From Eleginops maclovinus (Eukaryota; Chordata; Actinopteri; Perciformes; Eleginopidae), in the NCBI RefSeq assembly GCF_036324505.1, contig NC_086362.1:3131543-3195542 (forward strand): DNA of 64,000 bases. Reading direction: 5' to 3'. Position numbers and translations under genes: made by a program. Below the pieces are notes generated by a model that was given only the letters and a program-made list of their open reading frames with translations, was not told where the DNA came from and made no database searches. Position 1 is the stretch's first letter, and every line of letters starts with the position of its first letter. Below are positions 28,491 through 39,459 of the stretch, piece after piece.

Positions 28491-28657
28491 CGGGGTGGAC
28501 GGGGTTGGGGCTGAGTGATCAGAGATTCAACCTCCAGTGTGTCGGGGGTTGGCGGTAGACAAACCTCATCAATTGCGAATCAATCATGCGAATGGAGAAC
28601 AGAGATAATGGAGGCTTCTTGAGTCTGATTACATCTCTTTGGTAATGCTGGAGGGGG

Positions 28658-28660
<3 letters not shown>

Positions 28661-28697
<37 letters not shown>
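28661..28697. repeat. (GT)n microsatellite, 37 bp
   Basis: Pure GT run, the second GT tract within 700 bp. Confidence 0.95.
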
Positions 28698-28699
<2 letters not shown>

Positions 28700-29584
28700 C
28701 TGGGATAATCCAGCTGCCACTGCCTCCAAAACGACTGACTGGAATCCTAAATGAGGAGAAAAGGAAGGGTCTTCCATCTTTGAAGTCCCTCAAGTCAATG
28801 TAGCTCCCTCACCAAGTGTCTTTCTACCTGTTCCTTGTGTGTAACCTTCTGACATTTGGAGGAAGGAACTATCTTTTATGAGTTAGCAGAAACCATCCAT
28901 TGCCTGCAGTGAAGAAAGGGAAGGGGATAGGGGTCTTAAATCAGGAAAAACAAAGCCATTTATGCTCTCCAAATGTCGACTGGTGAACATGAGGAGATTA
29001 AACACGTTCTTTCGGGAAGTGGAAACCATCTCGAGTGCTTTGTAATGATATCCTTTTCAAGTGAGCAGGGTACTCCACAGGAGGGCTGGATTGGCTTTTT
29101 GGATTTATAGGATCTAGAGGGGGATTTTTAAGACTGGGATTTATCTGCTATAATGTTTCCATTTGGGTTCAGGAAGATTTAAATACCTAGGATGGGAGAG
29201 GGGAAAGGATTCATAGACATTGGATACGGGGGATGCCCTTTCTGGTGTGGTTTATCTGGGAGTTAAGCCTCCCTATTGAGGGTCAGCAAACAGATCAAAT
29301 CTTCCCAGAGAAGACGACCGACTGTTCTGACTGCAAGGACATTGAGGTCCATTTGTAAGCCTTTATTCGAGCTTCTGTCCAACTTATTTTTAACCCAATT
29401 GGATGTCCTGAACAACAAAGTGTGATGCTTATTCCCTGGGCTTTCAGAGGGGCTTTCAGTGGATTCCCATCAATGTTTTCACTGGCTGTTTGCACGTGCG
29501 CCTTTTTTGCATGTTTGTCTCATACGGTTTTCCTCTTTTCGGGCCTTTCCGAAGGTGGTATTTGAAATTGTATTAAGACAATAA
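28698..29584. other. non-coding stretch, no gene seen
   Basis: Only short chance frames and no repeat signature recognised. Confidence 0.45.
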
Positions 29585-29830
29585 AGATGAGATACACTTT
29601 ATTAATCCCAAATTGGGAAATGTTTTCGTTGCTGCAGATTGTAACACAAGTATTGCACATAATAAGAAATAAAAAAGGGTAGAAAACAAAGAATTATTCA
29701 ATATAAACATCTCCAAATAGAAGATAAATCAGAAATAAGAGTGAAAATATATAGATTGACCGAGAGGAAAAGATATGTAGACTATTGACGGGCTGAATTA
29801 CAGCTAATACAATATAAAAGTGGGACCTTA
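29585..29830 (-). mobile_element. LINE 3'-tail fragment, copy 1
   Basis: It starts with CACTTTATTAATCCCAAATT, followed by GGGAAATG, a small hairpin. On the other strand this reads as the GGGATTAATAAA 3' end widespread among fish non-LTR retrotransposon tails. Related sequences are at 34744-34915 and, inverted, at 36462-36500. The left edge is clear; the right edge is estimated where an A-rich stretch fades out. The family is not assigned. Confidence 0.5.
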
Positions 29831-30190
29831 TTTACATTTAGTGTGCATGAATGACATATTGCTATTGCTTTTAAACCCAATCTGGGCCTGGTATGTTCCT
29901 ATATTTCTAATGTGCTCCTTTGACTTAAAATATGAGTCCATTTTTAGTTGATAAAGCCCTCCTATATTATACTCTTTCTGTATGAACCATGTAGAGCAAT
30001 TTCTTCCATTACTAACCTTGCACTGAGGATTTCAACACGTGTATTTAGCAGAACAAATCAAAGGTTTCCAGCCTCGACAAAAGCTGTCTGTTTCTAAAGG
30101 CCTTTGCAGAGGACAAAGAGACTCCAACATTTCCTCTTGGTAACAGAGTAGAAATAAGCAAAGCGTACATCAAAACTTGACTGAATGTAC

Positions 30191-30196
30191 AGCTTG
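30191..30196. repeat. 6-bp target site duplication, left copy (AGCTTG)
   Basis: Identical to 35022-35027. Six bases is shorter than the common 8-bp hAT duplication. Confidence 0.85.
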
Positions 30197-30211
30197 CAGA
30201 GCTGCCAACAT
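30197..30211 (+). repeat. hAT element 2, left terminal inverted repeat
   Basis: CAGAGCTGCCAACAT, perfect 15-bp match to the inverted right end. Confidence 0.9.
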
Positions 30212-31245
30212 ACACGATTTTGGCGTAGCAGATACGATTTCCAGGCCCTAATTACGCCGCTACGCTTGACTTGAATATCCTACGCATTACCCAACAAATC
30301 GAAAAATGAATCGTGTAGCTGGCAGCCTCGTGCCTGTGTTGACATCCAACCAGCCCTAAAGCTCACATATAAGCCGTTTTATGATTCGTCCCTTGCGTTG
30401 ACAAAGAGCCAATAGGATCGGCTGTACTTCTTTTTTGTAATACCCTCACTACTGTTACCAGGATGCTATGCTGTTTTGGCTCCCGCTGTTGATGAAGAAT
30501 TCTATTCATGTAGACCAGTGCCGTGCGGTGAGCTCGTAGCTGGCTTTCAGAGTCAGATATGTGAAAAATATGTGAAGTCAATAGAGTTTATTAAAACATA
30601 ATTCAATTGGCAGCTTGCACATTGACTACTGGTTGTTTTTCATATTTTATCTCAGCATTCTTCACACACACCTATGATAGGTACAACGAGTTGGCAGTTG
30701 GTAGCTAGAGAACTCGTGTTAATAACTGGTAGGCTAAAATATTATTTCATGCGAAGATGCACAGGCACCCTGAGGATTTTTACCTTTACCCATTGAAATA
30801 CAATGAGTTAAATCGGGGAAACTATAACATCAGCTCGATAACTAGCTATCATTACATGCGAATTGAACGCTTCCATTTAAATCGTTTAGGTTATTTAAGT
30901 CTCTTGAGCTAGCTAGCATAGCAACTAGATAACTATAGCAACCAAAAAACACAACTTTAGCTGCACAGTTTAATTTCTCAAACTCAGCTCACCAATACAT
31001 TAAAAAAAAAGATCGTTGGGTTCAAAGTGATCACAACGACGTTGTATGATGTTAAATGGATGACAGACATTAAACAATCCCCTCGGAAACACTCGGATAT
31101 CAATGTAATCTTGGCTAATAATTAAACGTACTGGTGGCTTTCCATTCGTCTGCATTTGCATTGTTGTATTTTGTGGCAGATTCATCGGGGTAAATCATTA
31201 TGGTTACATACTGTTACATATATATATCGGGGTAAAATCCATCAA

Positions 31246-31355
31246 GCATCTTTGTAACACAGCAGGGAGGCATTATACAGGAGGGAATATTTCCTCACTT
31301 GCATCTTTGTTACAGAGCAGGGAGGCATTATACAGGAGGTGCTAATTTCTCACTA
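31246..31355. repeat. 55-bp tandem duplication inside hAT element 2
   Basis: Two imperfect 55-bp units (31246-31300 and 31301-31355), each starting GCATCTTTGT and sharing AGCAGGGAGGCATTATACAG. It lies about 320 bp upstream of the transposase ATG, so it could be a promoter or binding-site duplication. Confidence 0.85.
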
Positions 31356-32069
31356 GCTCCGCTTTGGGAGGGATTGCTCAATCTGACGTGAGGCGCCGCT
31401 CTTTGCCTTACCCCGCTTGTCTCCTCTGCTCAGGTCACGAGCAAATTCAGCTATTTTGGTTATAAAATTATTTAAGATCATTGGAATCATACAAAAATTA
31501 CATTTATAGCACAGATAAGTAGAACATATTAATATCTGGGTTTTTTTCATTATATAATTTAACATATGTGTTGTGTTTTTATTATCTTAATTTCTAATGG
31601 ACCAATGATAATTCGTGAATACACTATGCCCGCGAAATCGCGGAGCGAGCTGTCAGTTGAAGTCTATCAAAAATGGATGGTGAACGTACTTGTCCTCCGC
31701 TGAAAAAGCGGCGAATTTCTGAACAGCGCTTCAAGCTAGAATATAACGCAGAATGGCCGACCATCACCCGGTCGAAGCTGGACGACTTCCACGCTTACTG
31801 TATGTTGTGTAAGACAGATTTTAGCGTGAGGCATGGGGGCCGACACGACGTTGAAAAGCACATCAGGACTGCTAAACACACGTCATACAAGGCGGCAGTG
31901 GAAGCTACAAGGCCCATCGCGGGCTTCTTTACGGTTGACAGTGACACCAGTGTCATAAATGCCGAAGTGCTCGCTGTGGACTTTCTGGTGGAACACAACA
32001 TCCCGATCGCGGTGGCCGACCACATCGGGCCACTGGTGAAAAAGATGTTTCCGGACTCGAAAATCGCTG

Positions 32070-32426
32070 GTAAGGCTCAAATGACAAATAGCCTCTATTC
32101 ATCTCAAGCATTCATAGGCATAGATTTATATCTGTATACTGTCACAATACACTCTACAATCTGTACAGACTATATAAAACAGTTACAGTACTGCCCTGGT
32201 TGATAATCTGATTTAAATCTTGCAAATTAATCATTGCTAATTTATAGCCTACTGATACTGTATCATTCTAATAAACATTTTTCATTTTATGTAAAGGTGA
32301 AAAAAAATAGCCTAGGCCAACTTACTCTACAGAGGATTAATATCATGATTGTAATTCTGCAATTCTGTGTAATCTAGAGTATAATCATGATAATACAATG
32401 CAATATTTTTGTGATTGCAATTGCAG
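32070..32426 (+). other. intron of transposase 2
   Basis: GTAAGG donor and TTGCAG acceptor. Joining the flanking bases gives an uninterrupted reading (…KIAGKYGSGRTK…) in phase 1. Length 357 bp. Confidence 0.75.
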
Positions 32427-33102
32427 GAAAGTATGGGTCTGGTCGCACAAAGAGCAGCGCCATTGTTGGAGCTCTTGCCAAGGAGGATGCGTCTGTGATC
32501 ACGGAGGCAATGAGGACAGCTCCATACTCCCTAGCCACGGATGGGAGCACTGGCTATGGAGACTGTAAGCTGTATCCTCTTGTTGTGAAGTACTTGATCG
32601 AGGACTTGGGCGTGTTCTGACAGTACTCCTATCTTTGCCAGAGTGTCATGAGGCATCTACTGGGCAGAACATATTCAAACTCATTGACAATGAACTTGAG
32701 AAACGTAGCATATCCTGGGACAACTGCATGAGTTTTGGGGCAGATAATGCCATGGTGATGCAGGGACTCAAAGCTGGCACGGCAGGCTACATCAACAAAA
32801 AAAACAGTGCAGTATATGTGCTGGGATGCCCGTGCCATCTAATTCATCTAGCTGCAGAAAAAGCTGCTGCTCAGCTTCCAGTGTCCATTGAAGAGCTGCT
32901 GGTGGACATCTACTTCTACCTAGACAAATCCAGCAAGAGGAAACAGGGACTGAAGAAATTTCAGGATCTGTGTGGAGTGGAAATGAGAAAGATTGTTAAA
33001 CATGTAAGTACGAGGTGGCTCTCTTTAGATAAATGCATCGCCAGGTTGTTGCAGCAGTGGCCTGCATTGCTGCAATACTTTGAGTCAGAACAGTCTGGGC
33101 AC

Positions 33103-33228
33103 AGCAGCAAGGACAAGACCACGCAGAGCAGCAGCAAGGACAAGACCACGCAGAGCAGCAGCAAGGACAAGTCCACCCACAGTGTTAGCAAGGACAGATC
33201 AACCCACAGTAGCGGCAGCAAGGACAAT
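33103..33228 (+). repeat. coding minisatellite, 24-bp unit (Ser/Lys/Asp/Thr-rich)
   Basis: Three near-perfect and two diverged units encode repeats of SSKDKTTQ within the transposase, between the RWLSLDKC motif and the C-terminal part. The unit keeps the frame. Confidence 0.85.
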
Positions 33229-33312
33229 TCTCAGTTTGATTTGGCAGGCTATCTCTTTCGCCAACAAAACCTAGCCAAATTCTGTCAGGGAAAGAAAACA
33301 CCAGCAGCTGCA

Positions 33313-33562
33313 ACCACACAGCCCAAGACTGCAACGGCAAAGCCCAACACATCTAGCGCTGCACCCACTCGGCCCAAGACATCTAGCACTGCACCCACTC
33401 AGCCCAATACATCTAGCGCTGCACACACTCAGCCCAAGACATCTACCACTACACCCACTCAGCCCAAAACATCTAGCACTGCACCCACTCAGCCCAAGAC
33501 ATCTAGCACTGCACCCACTCAGCCCAATACATCTAGCACTGGAGCCACTCAGCCCAAGACAG
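33313..33562 (+). repeat. coding minisatellite, 30-bp unit (Thr/Ser/Pro/Gln-rich)
   Basis: About eight units encode the ten-residue repeat TSSTAPTQPK with small variations. It forms a disordered linker in the transposase insertion domain and keeps the frame. Confidence 0.88.
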
Positions 33563-34608
33563 GGGCACAACAGAGAGTGCAGAGGGCATGTCAACATCTG
33601 CAGGACCCAACATTCCATCTTTACTGCTACTTTCTAAGTGCGGTCCTGCCGATATTTGATGAGGCCAACACTCTGCTGCAGCTAGACAAACCCTGCATAC
33701 AAATACTACACAGGACTTTGACCACACAGCTGAAGAATCTCTTGAACCGATTTGTGAAGCCTCAGGTGATCAATGCAGCTGCTAAGGTTCACCAGGTACC
33801 ATTCAGGGAACCAAGCAACCAGAAGAGCAATGAGACCTTGTTCATTGGGCAAAACACCAGAGACTTCATAAGAGATCACCCTGAGCTTGAGGAGCTGCAG
33901 CTTGCCCAGGTCTTCAGCGCTGTGCGGGCATTCTACATGAAGGCTGTTGAGTACATGGTGAAGAAGTTTCCCTATGATGACCCAGTGATAAGGAATGCTT
34001 CTGTGGCTGACATGTCTGCACGGGACAGCGCAGACTTCAATTCTGTGAGGTACTTCACAGGCAGATTCCCCTGCTTGAAGATGAGTGCTGAGGAGATGGA
34101 CAAGCTTGAGGGTCAATTCATGACCTACCAAACCGATGCTCTGCCAGAAAGCATCACCAGCTGTGACAGACCAGACACACAGTGGCACCTGATGAGTCAG
34201 CTGAAGGATGGAAATGGCCATCTCAAGTACCCTTTACTCTGCAAGGTAATGCTGGCTATCCTCTGCATCTTCCATTCCAATGCAGACTGCGAACGCATCT
34301 TCAGTCTTGTCACAAAAAACAGAACGGAGTTCAGACCTAGTATGGGAATGGAGACCCTGAGTAACCTCATTACCCACAAACAATTCATGGTGGCAAAGGG
34401 GTCTGTCTGCTACAAGCAGGCGTACTCCAAGACAACTCTTGCCAAGGCCAAGTCAGCAACCTATGACCATCTAAAGTGAGAGGTTGATGAGATGGTCATG
34501 TCACAGCCAAAGGTTCCTTTGAGTTGAACTCTGTTCTAAAAAAAGGCTGTGTAAAGGTTTTTCATGTGTTATTGTTCAGTATTGTTTCATGATGAATTCT
34601 GTTCGGTT

Positions 34609-34614
34609 AATAAA
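34609..34614 (+). terminator. poly(A) signal of transposase 2
   Basis: AATAAA 130 bp after the stop codon, followed by a GT-rich stretch. Confidence 0.65.
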
Positions 34615-34743
34615 AATATTTTTTTGTGTATGTTGGTGTTTAATTGTGTGCAACAGTACAGGGAAAAGGAGAAATTATACACGAAAAACATGTCCTAATA
34701 TGACCTAGATTGCATCTCAGAGCATGTAAAGTCTCTGGCTTCT

Positions 34744-34915
34744 GATAAGATAAGATAACTTTTATTAATCCTGTAAGGGAATTGCACATGTTATAGCAGC
34801 AGGGTGATAGGAAAAGGAATAGGGAACTATATATACATACAATTTACAGTAAAATAATAACAGTTGAATACAAAAGATAAATAGAAATAAGTAAAGTAAA
34901 AATGAAATAAGGGGG
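34744..34915 (-). mobile_element. LINE 3'-tail fragment, copy 2, nested in hAT element 2
   Basis: It begins with repeated GATAA units and CTTTTATTAATCCTG, followed by a poorly conserved A-rich body, similar to 29585-29830. It lies between the transposase poly(A) signal and the right terminal repeat, so it entered after the hAT element formed. The right edge is approximate. Confidence 0.5.
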
Positions 34916-35006
34916 CATTCAGGGGGCTTCGGCGGACCTCGGACCCCCGGCTTTGAAAAAAAATTTGCCTCGCTACGCTCGGCTTGCTACTATTTTCTAA
35001 AACACA

Positions 35007-35021
35007 ATGTTGGCAGCTCTG
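35007..35021 (-). repeat. hAT element 2, right terminal inverted repeat
   Basis: Perfect inverse of 30197-30211, followed by the AGCTTG duplication. Confidence 0.9.
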
Positions 35022-35027
35022 AGCTTG
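35022..35027. repeat. 6-bp target site duplication, right copy (AGCTTG)
   Basis: Identical to 30191-30196. Confidence 0.85.
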
Positions 35028-36225
35028 TGTTCTCTTCGCCTTGATCCATGCGCTGCCAACGTTTTCTACTTTGCGACTCGTGTGCGTCAGAGGAGTATGG
35101 GGACCAAAGGCAGTAACTTAAAGTCTCCACCTTATCAATTCATCAACGAGACCTTGAGCGGCGCTCCACTCTTTAAAGCTCTTGAGATCTAAAAAGGTTT
35201 ATCTGATCCAGAGAACAGTAAACATGCGCTGGTGCGATTAGGAAAGGGGAGCCAGTGAGACTCATTTGACAATAAGTGGACTAGCGAGGATAAGAAGACG
35301 TGAAAGGAAGTACACAGAAAAACATCTTTGTTTGGGTTATTTCCATCTGTTGCTCAATCTGGCAATTAAGGGCTGTTTAATCCACTGTAATCCCAATTCC
35401 AAATCTCTATGAATAGAGGTAATTACCCCAGTGTGTTTCATGTCTTAGTTAATATTCAACAGAGCAGATGGAAACAGCTAATGGGAGATCGTGTGTAACC
35501 GACTGCTACATAATACCCAGGAGAGGCTTATTTATAGTGGAATATCTGGAATTCACCCAAATATAAATAAAAAGATCATGCACATTACTGAGTTTATTCC
35601 TGAAAGTATGTATTATGCAACGCCATTAATCACATGTTGTTTCTGTAAGACTCAATCATGCGCTTCTTTTGGACACAGTTGTGCTATAACAGCATTTTCA
35701 AAGTGATGGAGGGAGAACATTTTGGAGACTTTTCAGGAATTTGCTCATGCTTTTTTCATCGTCCAAGCGCCTGGTTTTACTTGGACGGAGCTTCCATCCA
35801 GGCAACACATTTTCCTTTTACATTTGAAGTCCAAGTTGAGGTTGCAGTGAGCCAACACAAGCTTTTGGACAATGAGATAAGCTAGACTCATGAGACAACG
35901 AGAGAGAGAGGATGAAAGACATTTGGACATTTCAGTGAGTAGTGTTGCATATCAGAGTGATATTACACCTGATGGTGGCTTTAGGAGGTAGTTTGTGCTG
36001 CTGTTGAATCCCATTTCATTATCTCAGGTCTTTTATTTGATTTATTTAGAGACTTTTCACTTTATAATGGAGTTCAGTCTTCCAGGACTTCATTGTTTTT
36101 ATAGGTCGTCTTTAAGGATAAAATCATACTTTACTTGATATGTTCCAGCCTCTTAGGGCAGGGCACATCCCACCCAATATCAACACCTCTTCTTAATGTA
36201 ATACGAACAGATGTTGTACTTTACT
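35028..36225. other. non-coding stretch, no gene seen
   Basis: Short chance frames only. Confidence 0.45.
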
Positions 36226-36420
36226 TTATTTTCTACTGCTGATATGTATATCTTTATTGTTGTATTCATTTATTTTATTTCAGTCGTTAATTTCGACTTT
36301 TTTATTTTATTTATTTTTATTAATTAAATTAAATGTAATTATTTATTTAATTCCAACTTTTTTATTTAATTATTATTTTTATTTATTTAATTATTATTTT
36401 TAATGTATTTATTTACTTCT
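36226..36420. repeat. AT-rich low-complexity tract
   Basis: TTTATT/TTAATT-rich sequence with a duplicated CGACTTTTTTATTT / CAACTTTTTTATTT block. Immediately upstream of a LINE-tail fragment. Confidence 0.7.
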
Positions 36421-36461
36421 AATCCGTGAGCAATGTCTTATCTAAATGCTGTTGTCGCGAA

Positions 36462-36500
36462 AACAAATTCCCAAATTGGGATTAATAAAACATATCTAAA
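36462..36500 (+). mobile_element. LINE 3'-tail fragment, copy 3
   Basis: ACAAATTCCCAAATTGGGATTAATAAAAC-like stretch, the inverse of the start of the copy at 29585. Short and truncated. Confidence 0.5.
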
Positions 36501-37197
36501 TTTGCCCGTATAAGTGAAATTAATTAAGAAATAAAAACCTTCAATTTGCTTTTTAGTTAAAAACAAGAAGCCCAGAATCGGACGATATCCCTGCCAAGAT
36601 CCTGGCTGACTCTCTGGCGTCACGTTATAGCTCCCCGGAGCGTCCTTTTGAAATAATATGTAAGTGTGAGGTAAAGTGTGAATCACATCCCGTACGGCTC
36701 CTTGTAGATTTCCCTGGCTGCTCGCTGTGGCTATCTTCTCATTCATATGCACCTCTCCCTCTGCCGTTATTTTACAATTTCCTTCCTGTTTGATCTCCGT
36801 TCAATCATCCCCCGCTGCAGCGAAGGGAGGAAGGTGAGAGGAGGATGAGAAGGAGGTCGGATGCATCCTTGTCACGTTATAGCTGAAAGTCAAGGTGTGT
36901 GTGAATAAATCAGATGACCACTCATGAAGAAGTGTGTGTGGATGAGGAAGTCAGATATAAACCGCTGGGTTGATGGTGGAAATAAATGGACATGTATGTA
37001 AGTAAGGAGTCCTTGCATTGGCTTGGGAGAACTGAAACACTCCCAAAATCACTTCTTTTTAAACACGTTTTTCCATTTATTTTATATTCTCCTGGCAGTT
37101 CTTGGTTTTGTGTCCTAATGCCTTACAAATCATCTTTGAAACATTGGCTCCTTTATTTACTTCAGTGACATAATGACTCACTGTTACGCTCGAGCTT
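36501..37197. other. non-coding stretch, no gene seen
   Basis: No gene or clear repeat recognised. Confidence 0.4.
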
Positions 37198-37429
37198 CAG
37201 TTGGCTAGCTCACCATCACATTGTACGTGATAGATAGGCTAAGGGGCGGGACGTCTCCACGTGGTTGACCAATCACAACAGAGCCGGCAAGCTAACCAAT
37301 CAGAGCAGACTGGGCTCTGGTTTCAGACAGAGGGTGAAGAGAGGTGCTGCAGCACAGGCAGTATGAGAAAAACAAAGAGCTGTTTGGACATTAGAGTAGA
37401 TTTAGATGAGCAGAATAGGGCCCCTTTAA
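37198..37429. mobile_element. MITE-like repeat, copy A (right part), TTAA-ended
   Basis: Closely related to 56380-56585: both share GCTAAGG(G)GGCGGGAC, TTGACCAATCAC, AACCAATCAGAGCAGACTGG and the GGGCTCTGGTTTCAGACAGA block. It ends GCAGAATAGGGCCCCTTTAA, whose inverse resembles the left end of copy C at 50900. Inverted ends plus TTAA fit a non-autonomous piggyBac- or Kolobok-like element. No coding capacity. Another left-end-like motif (TTAAAGGACACCTATCATGG) lies at 37527. Confidence 0.65.
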
Positions 37430-37784
37430 TACTATAGCCTTGATTGATTGACAGGATGATTGGTTGGGATTAAGTGGGGGTTCAGTGGGCTTCATAAATT
37501 CATAAACGCCCTTCCATTAGGAGGAAATTAAAGGACACCTATCATGGCAGTTAGACTGTGATATAAGAAACACTCTGTTAATTGCGACTCAGCTGCAGTA
37601 CATTAAATTGGGACGCACCCCATTTCTGTGACGTGCTGTAAAAGCCTACGATGCAGAAAGACCTACGACAGACGTAAAACACCCGGGAGCTTCCTGTTCG
37701 TCTGTACAGTGCGCTGAGACCCCCGCACTGCGCTCACACTCCCCTCACACGTTCATTCATCTATGCTTTCCACCTCAGCAGTGT
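37430..37784. other. non-coding stretch between repeats
   Basis: It contains only the MITE left-end-like motif at 37527-37546. No gene. Confidence 0.4.
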
Positions 37785-37805
37785 ATGTGTGTGTGTGTGT
37801 GTGTG
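37785..37805. repeat. (TG)n microsatellite, 21 bp
   Basis: Short pure TG run. Confidence 0.9.
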
Positions 37806-37970
37806 GAGCATCAAACCTGTTTGTATGTACTCTAACTTTTAAAAAAAGAAACTTGCAAGACTGTCATTTAACAAGGCAGCCCTGGCAGAAGATGTCATGC
37901 ACCCGTGCGCATGCAGACAAACACTCATCCTGTAATTGTTATTCCTACTGTCAGCCTGTGAGTTTGACTG

Positions 37971-37973
<3 letters not shown>

Positions 37974-38012
<39 letters not shown>
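37974..38012. repeat. (CA)n microsatellite, 39 bp
   Basis: Pure CA run, forming an inverted pair with the GT tract 100 bp further on. Confidence 0.95.
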
Positions 38013-38015
<3 letters not shown>

Positions 38016-38107
38016 TTTTCCTGCCTAGCCACATGACAAATTCCCTGTCTGTCCCAAGGGTTCCCGGGGACTTTCCATTGCAAGAGAGGATTTGCTTCAC
38101 ACATGTC

Positions 38108-38110
<3 letters not shown>

Positions 38111-38166
<56 letters not shown>
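38111..38166. repeat. (GT)n microsatellite, 56 bp
   Basis: Pure GT run. Confidence 0.95.
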
Positions 38167-38167
<1 letters not shown>

Positions 38168-38814
38168 GGCTAAGCAGCGTTGAGACTTCCCACAATTCCC
38201 CGATGTCATTTGTCAAGTGTTGGAGGAGCTTGAAATATAGATTAGCGAGCACACAGACGCACAGCGACTGTCGGCACGTTGCACGCATTCAATTAAATAA
38301 AACATTCATAAGGTTAGCAAAAGAAACACGTTGCTTCACTCGTGCTGAGCGTTGTTCTATATTTCCCTCTCTGATTAGAGCTTGTTTTGATGTGTTAGAC
38401 ATTGAGAGCGATTGTGTTTGCTAACCTGCGTCTCGGGGAAATCATGCAGATGTGGGATTCTGTTTAATTTGAACCTCCATGGTTGGCATCTTTCTGCCTT
38501 CCCTTGACTCTCTCTTGCGTCCTTTTGTTTCCCCTCTTCTTATTTCATATTCTCCCCTGCTGCCTTCTCTCGGTGTCTCTTATTCCCACCAGCATTCCCT
38601 CCCGTCCCTCACTGCTTCCTCCTATTCCTTTCAACCACTGCTCCTTCATTCATTTTTCTCTTGGTGCATCCCCTCTGTCAAGCTTCCTCCATTCATCCAT
38701 TCTCTTCTCCTCCTTCCCTTTTCCACTCCCTCCCTCCCTCTATATTCTCCTCTCCTCTGAGCTCTTAAGGAACCATCCTGCAGTGTAACTGTGTCTGACT
38801 CCTCTTCTCACTCT
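38167..38814. other. non-coding stretch with pyrimidine-rich part
   Basis: 38470-38760 is rich in C and T (CCTCC, TTCTC). No gene. Confidence 0.4.
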
Positions 38815-38831
38815 CACACACACACACACAC
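38815..38831. repeat. (CA)n microsatellite, 17 bp
   Basis: Short CA run. Confidence 0.9.
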
Positions 38832-38919
38832 CCTTACACTCCTCACACACCAGTCTTGCCTTTTGAAAGCGATGTGCTTTGGGGATTTGTCTGTTCCACT
38901 GCCTTTTGACAGTTTGACT

Positions 38920-38920
<1 letters not shown>

Positions 38921-38982
<62 letters not shown>
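38921..38982. repeat. (AC)n microsatellite, 62 bp
   Basis: Pure AC run. Confidence 0.95.
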
Positions 38983-38988
<6 letters not shown>

Positions 38989-39459
38989 ATAAAACACACT
39001 TACTGTTTATGCTGCCAAGCGTAGTTGACCAGCTAAGACACTCTCTCCTCACAACTTCTTCAGTCTGTACTTCTTTCCCACACACACTCTCATTAAAGTG
39101 TGCAGAAAAGATGCACCTCAGCCTGCCAGCACTATAGTTTAAATCCTGGGAAAAAGTGCCCACCAGACGGTATATAAAACCCCCCCCTTCAGCAAGATGA
39201 AACTGTGATATAAATTAATCACAGGTACTTAACCCTCCATGATGTCACTCACACACGCTTCCCCGATTTATTGGCTGAGGCTTCCCTTCCGTCTTGCTGC
39301 ATCTCGCACTGTAATTAACTCCTGCATCGATTCCCATGTCGGAGGTGTGCGAGAGGGAGACAGTGTTGGTGCTCAGATGTCATGTGATGCTGAGACTCTA
39401 TGTGCTACCAACAAAAACAATACTCAAACAGTTGGGTGAAGCTTTGAGCTCTTCGGGGG

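Larger units (their letters stand above)
31673..34479 (+). pseudogene. hAT transposase gene, two exons, frameshifted
   Basis: Exon 1 (31673-32069) encodes 132 codons plus one base, with a degenerate BED-like finger: C43-x2-C46-x16-H63-x5-H69, in the SVRHGGRHDVEKH context common to fish hAT proteins of this group. The intron 32070-32426 starts GTAAGG and ends TTGCAG. Exon 2 continues in phase with the catalytic-core segment containing the first aspartate (SLATDGSTGYGD), then meets a stop at 32618-32620. The protein resumes one frame over, from about 32611 (RVLTVLLSLPECHEA), and is then open to the stop at 34477-34479. This second part has SFGADNA with the second aspartate, a CPCHLIHL motif, an RWLSLDKC motif and a C-terminal dimerisation region with NADCERIFSLV. 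A single-base indel near 32605-32612 explains the break. Two low-complexity insertions (33103-33228 and 33313-33562) are coding tandem repeats. A poly(A) signal lies at 34609-34614. It could be a sequencing error rather than a true mutation. Confidence 0.85.
30197..35021 (+). mobile_element. hAT-like DNA transposon with 6-bp target duplication
   Basis: A 4825-bp element. Its first 15 bases, CAGAGCTGCCAACAT (30197-30211), are repeated perfectly in inverted orientation at 35007-35021, and AGCTTG flanks both ends. It carries a plus-strand transposase gene with one intron and one frameshift (31673-34479). The long 5' region (30212-31672) has no gene. It contains a 55-bp tandem duplication (31246-31355) and, at about 30521, a CAGTGCCGTGCGGTGAG motif resembling another hAT terminus, perhaps from a nested or truncated insertion. 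The 3' region contains a LINE-tail insertion (34744-34915). Duplications of 5 and 6 bp are known for particular hAT subgroups (named hAT5 and hAT6 in repeat databases), so this is probably hAT6-like. This copy is probably inactive. Confidence 0.85.
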
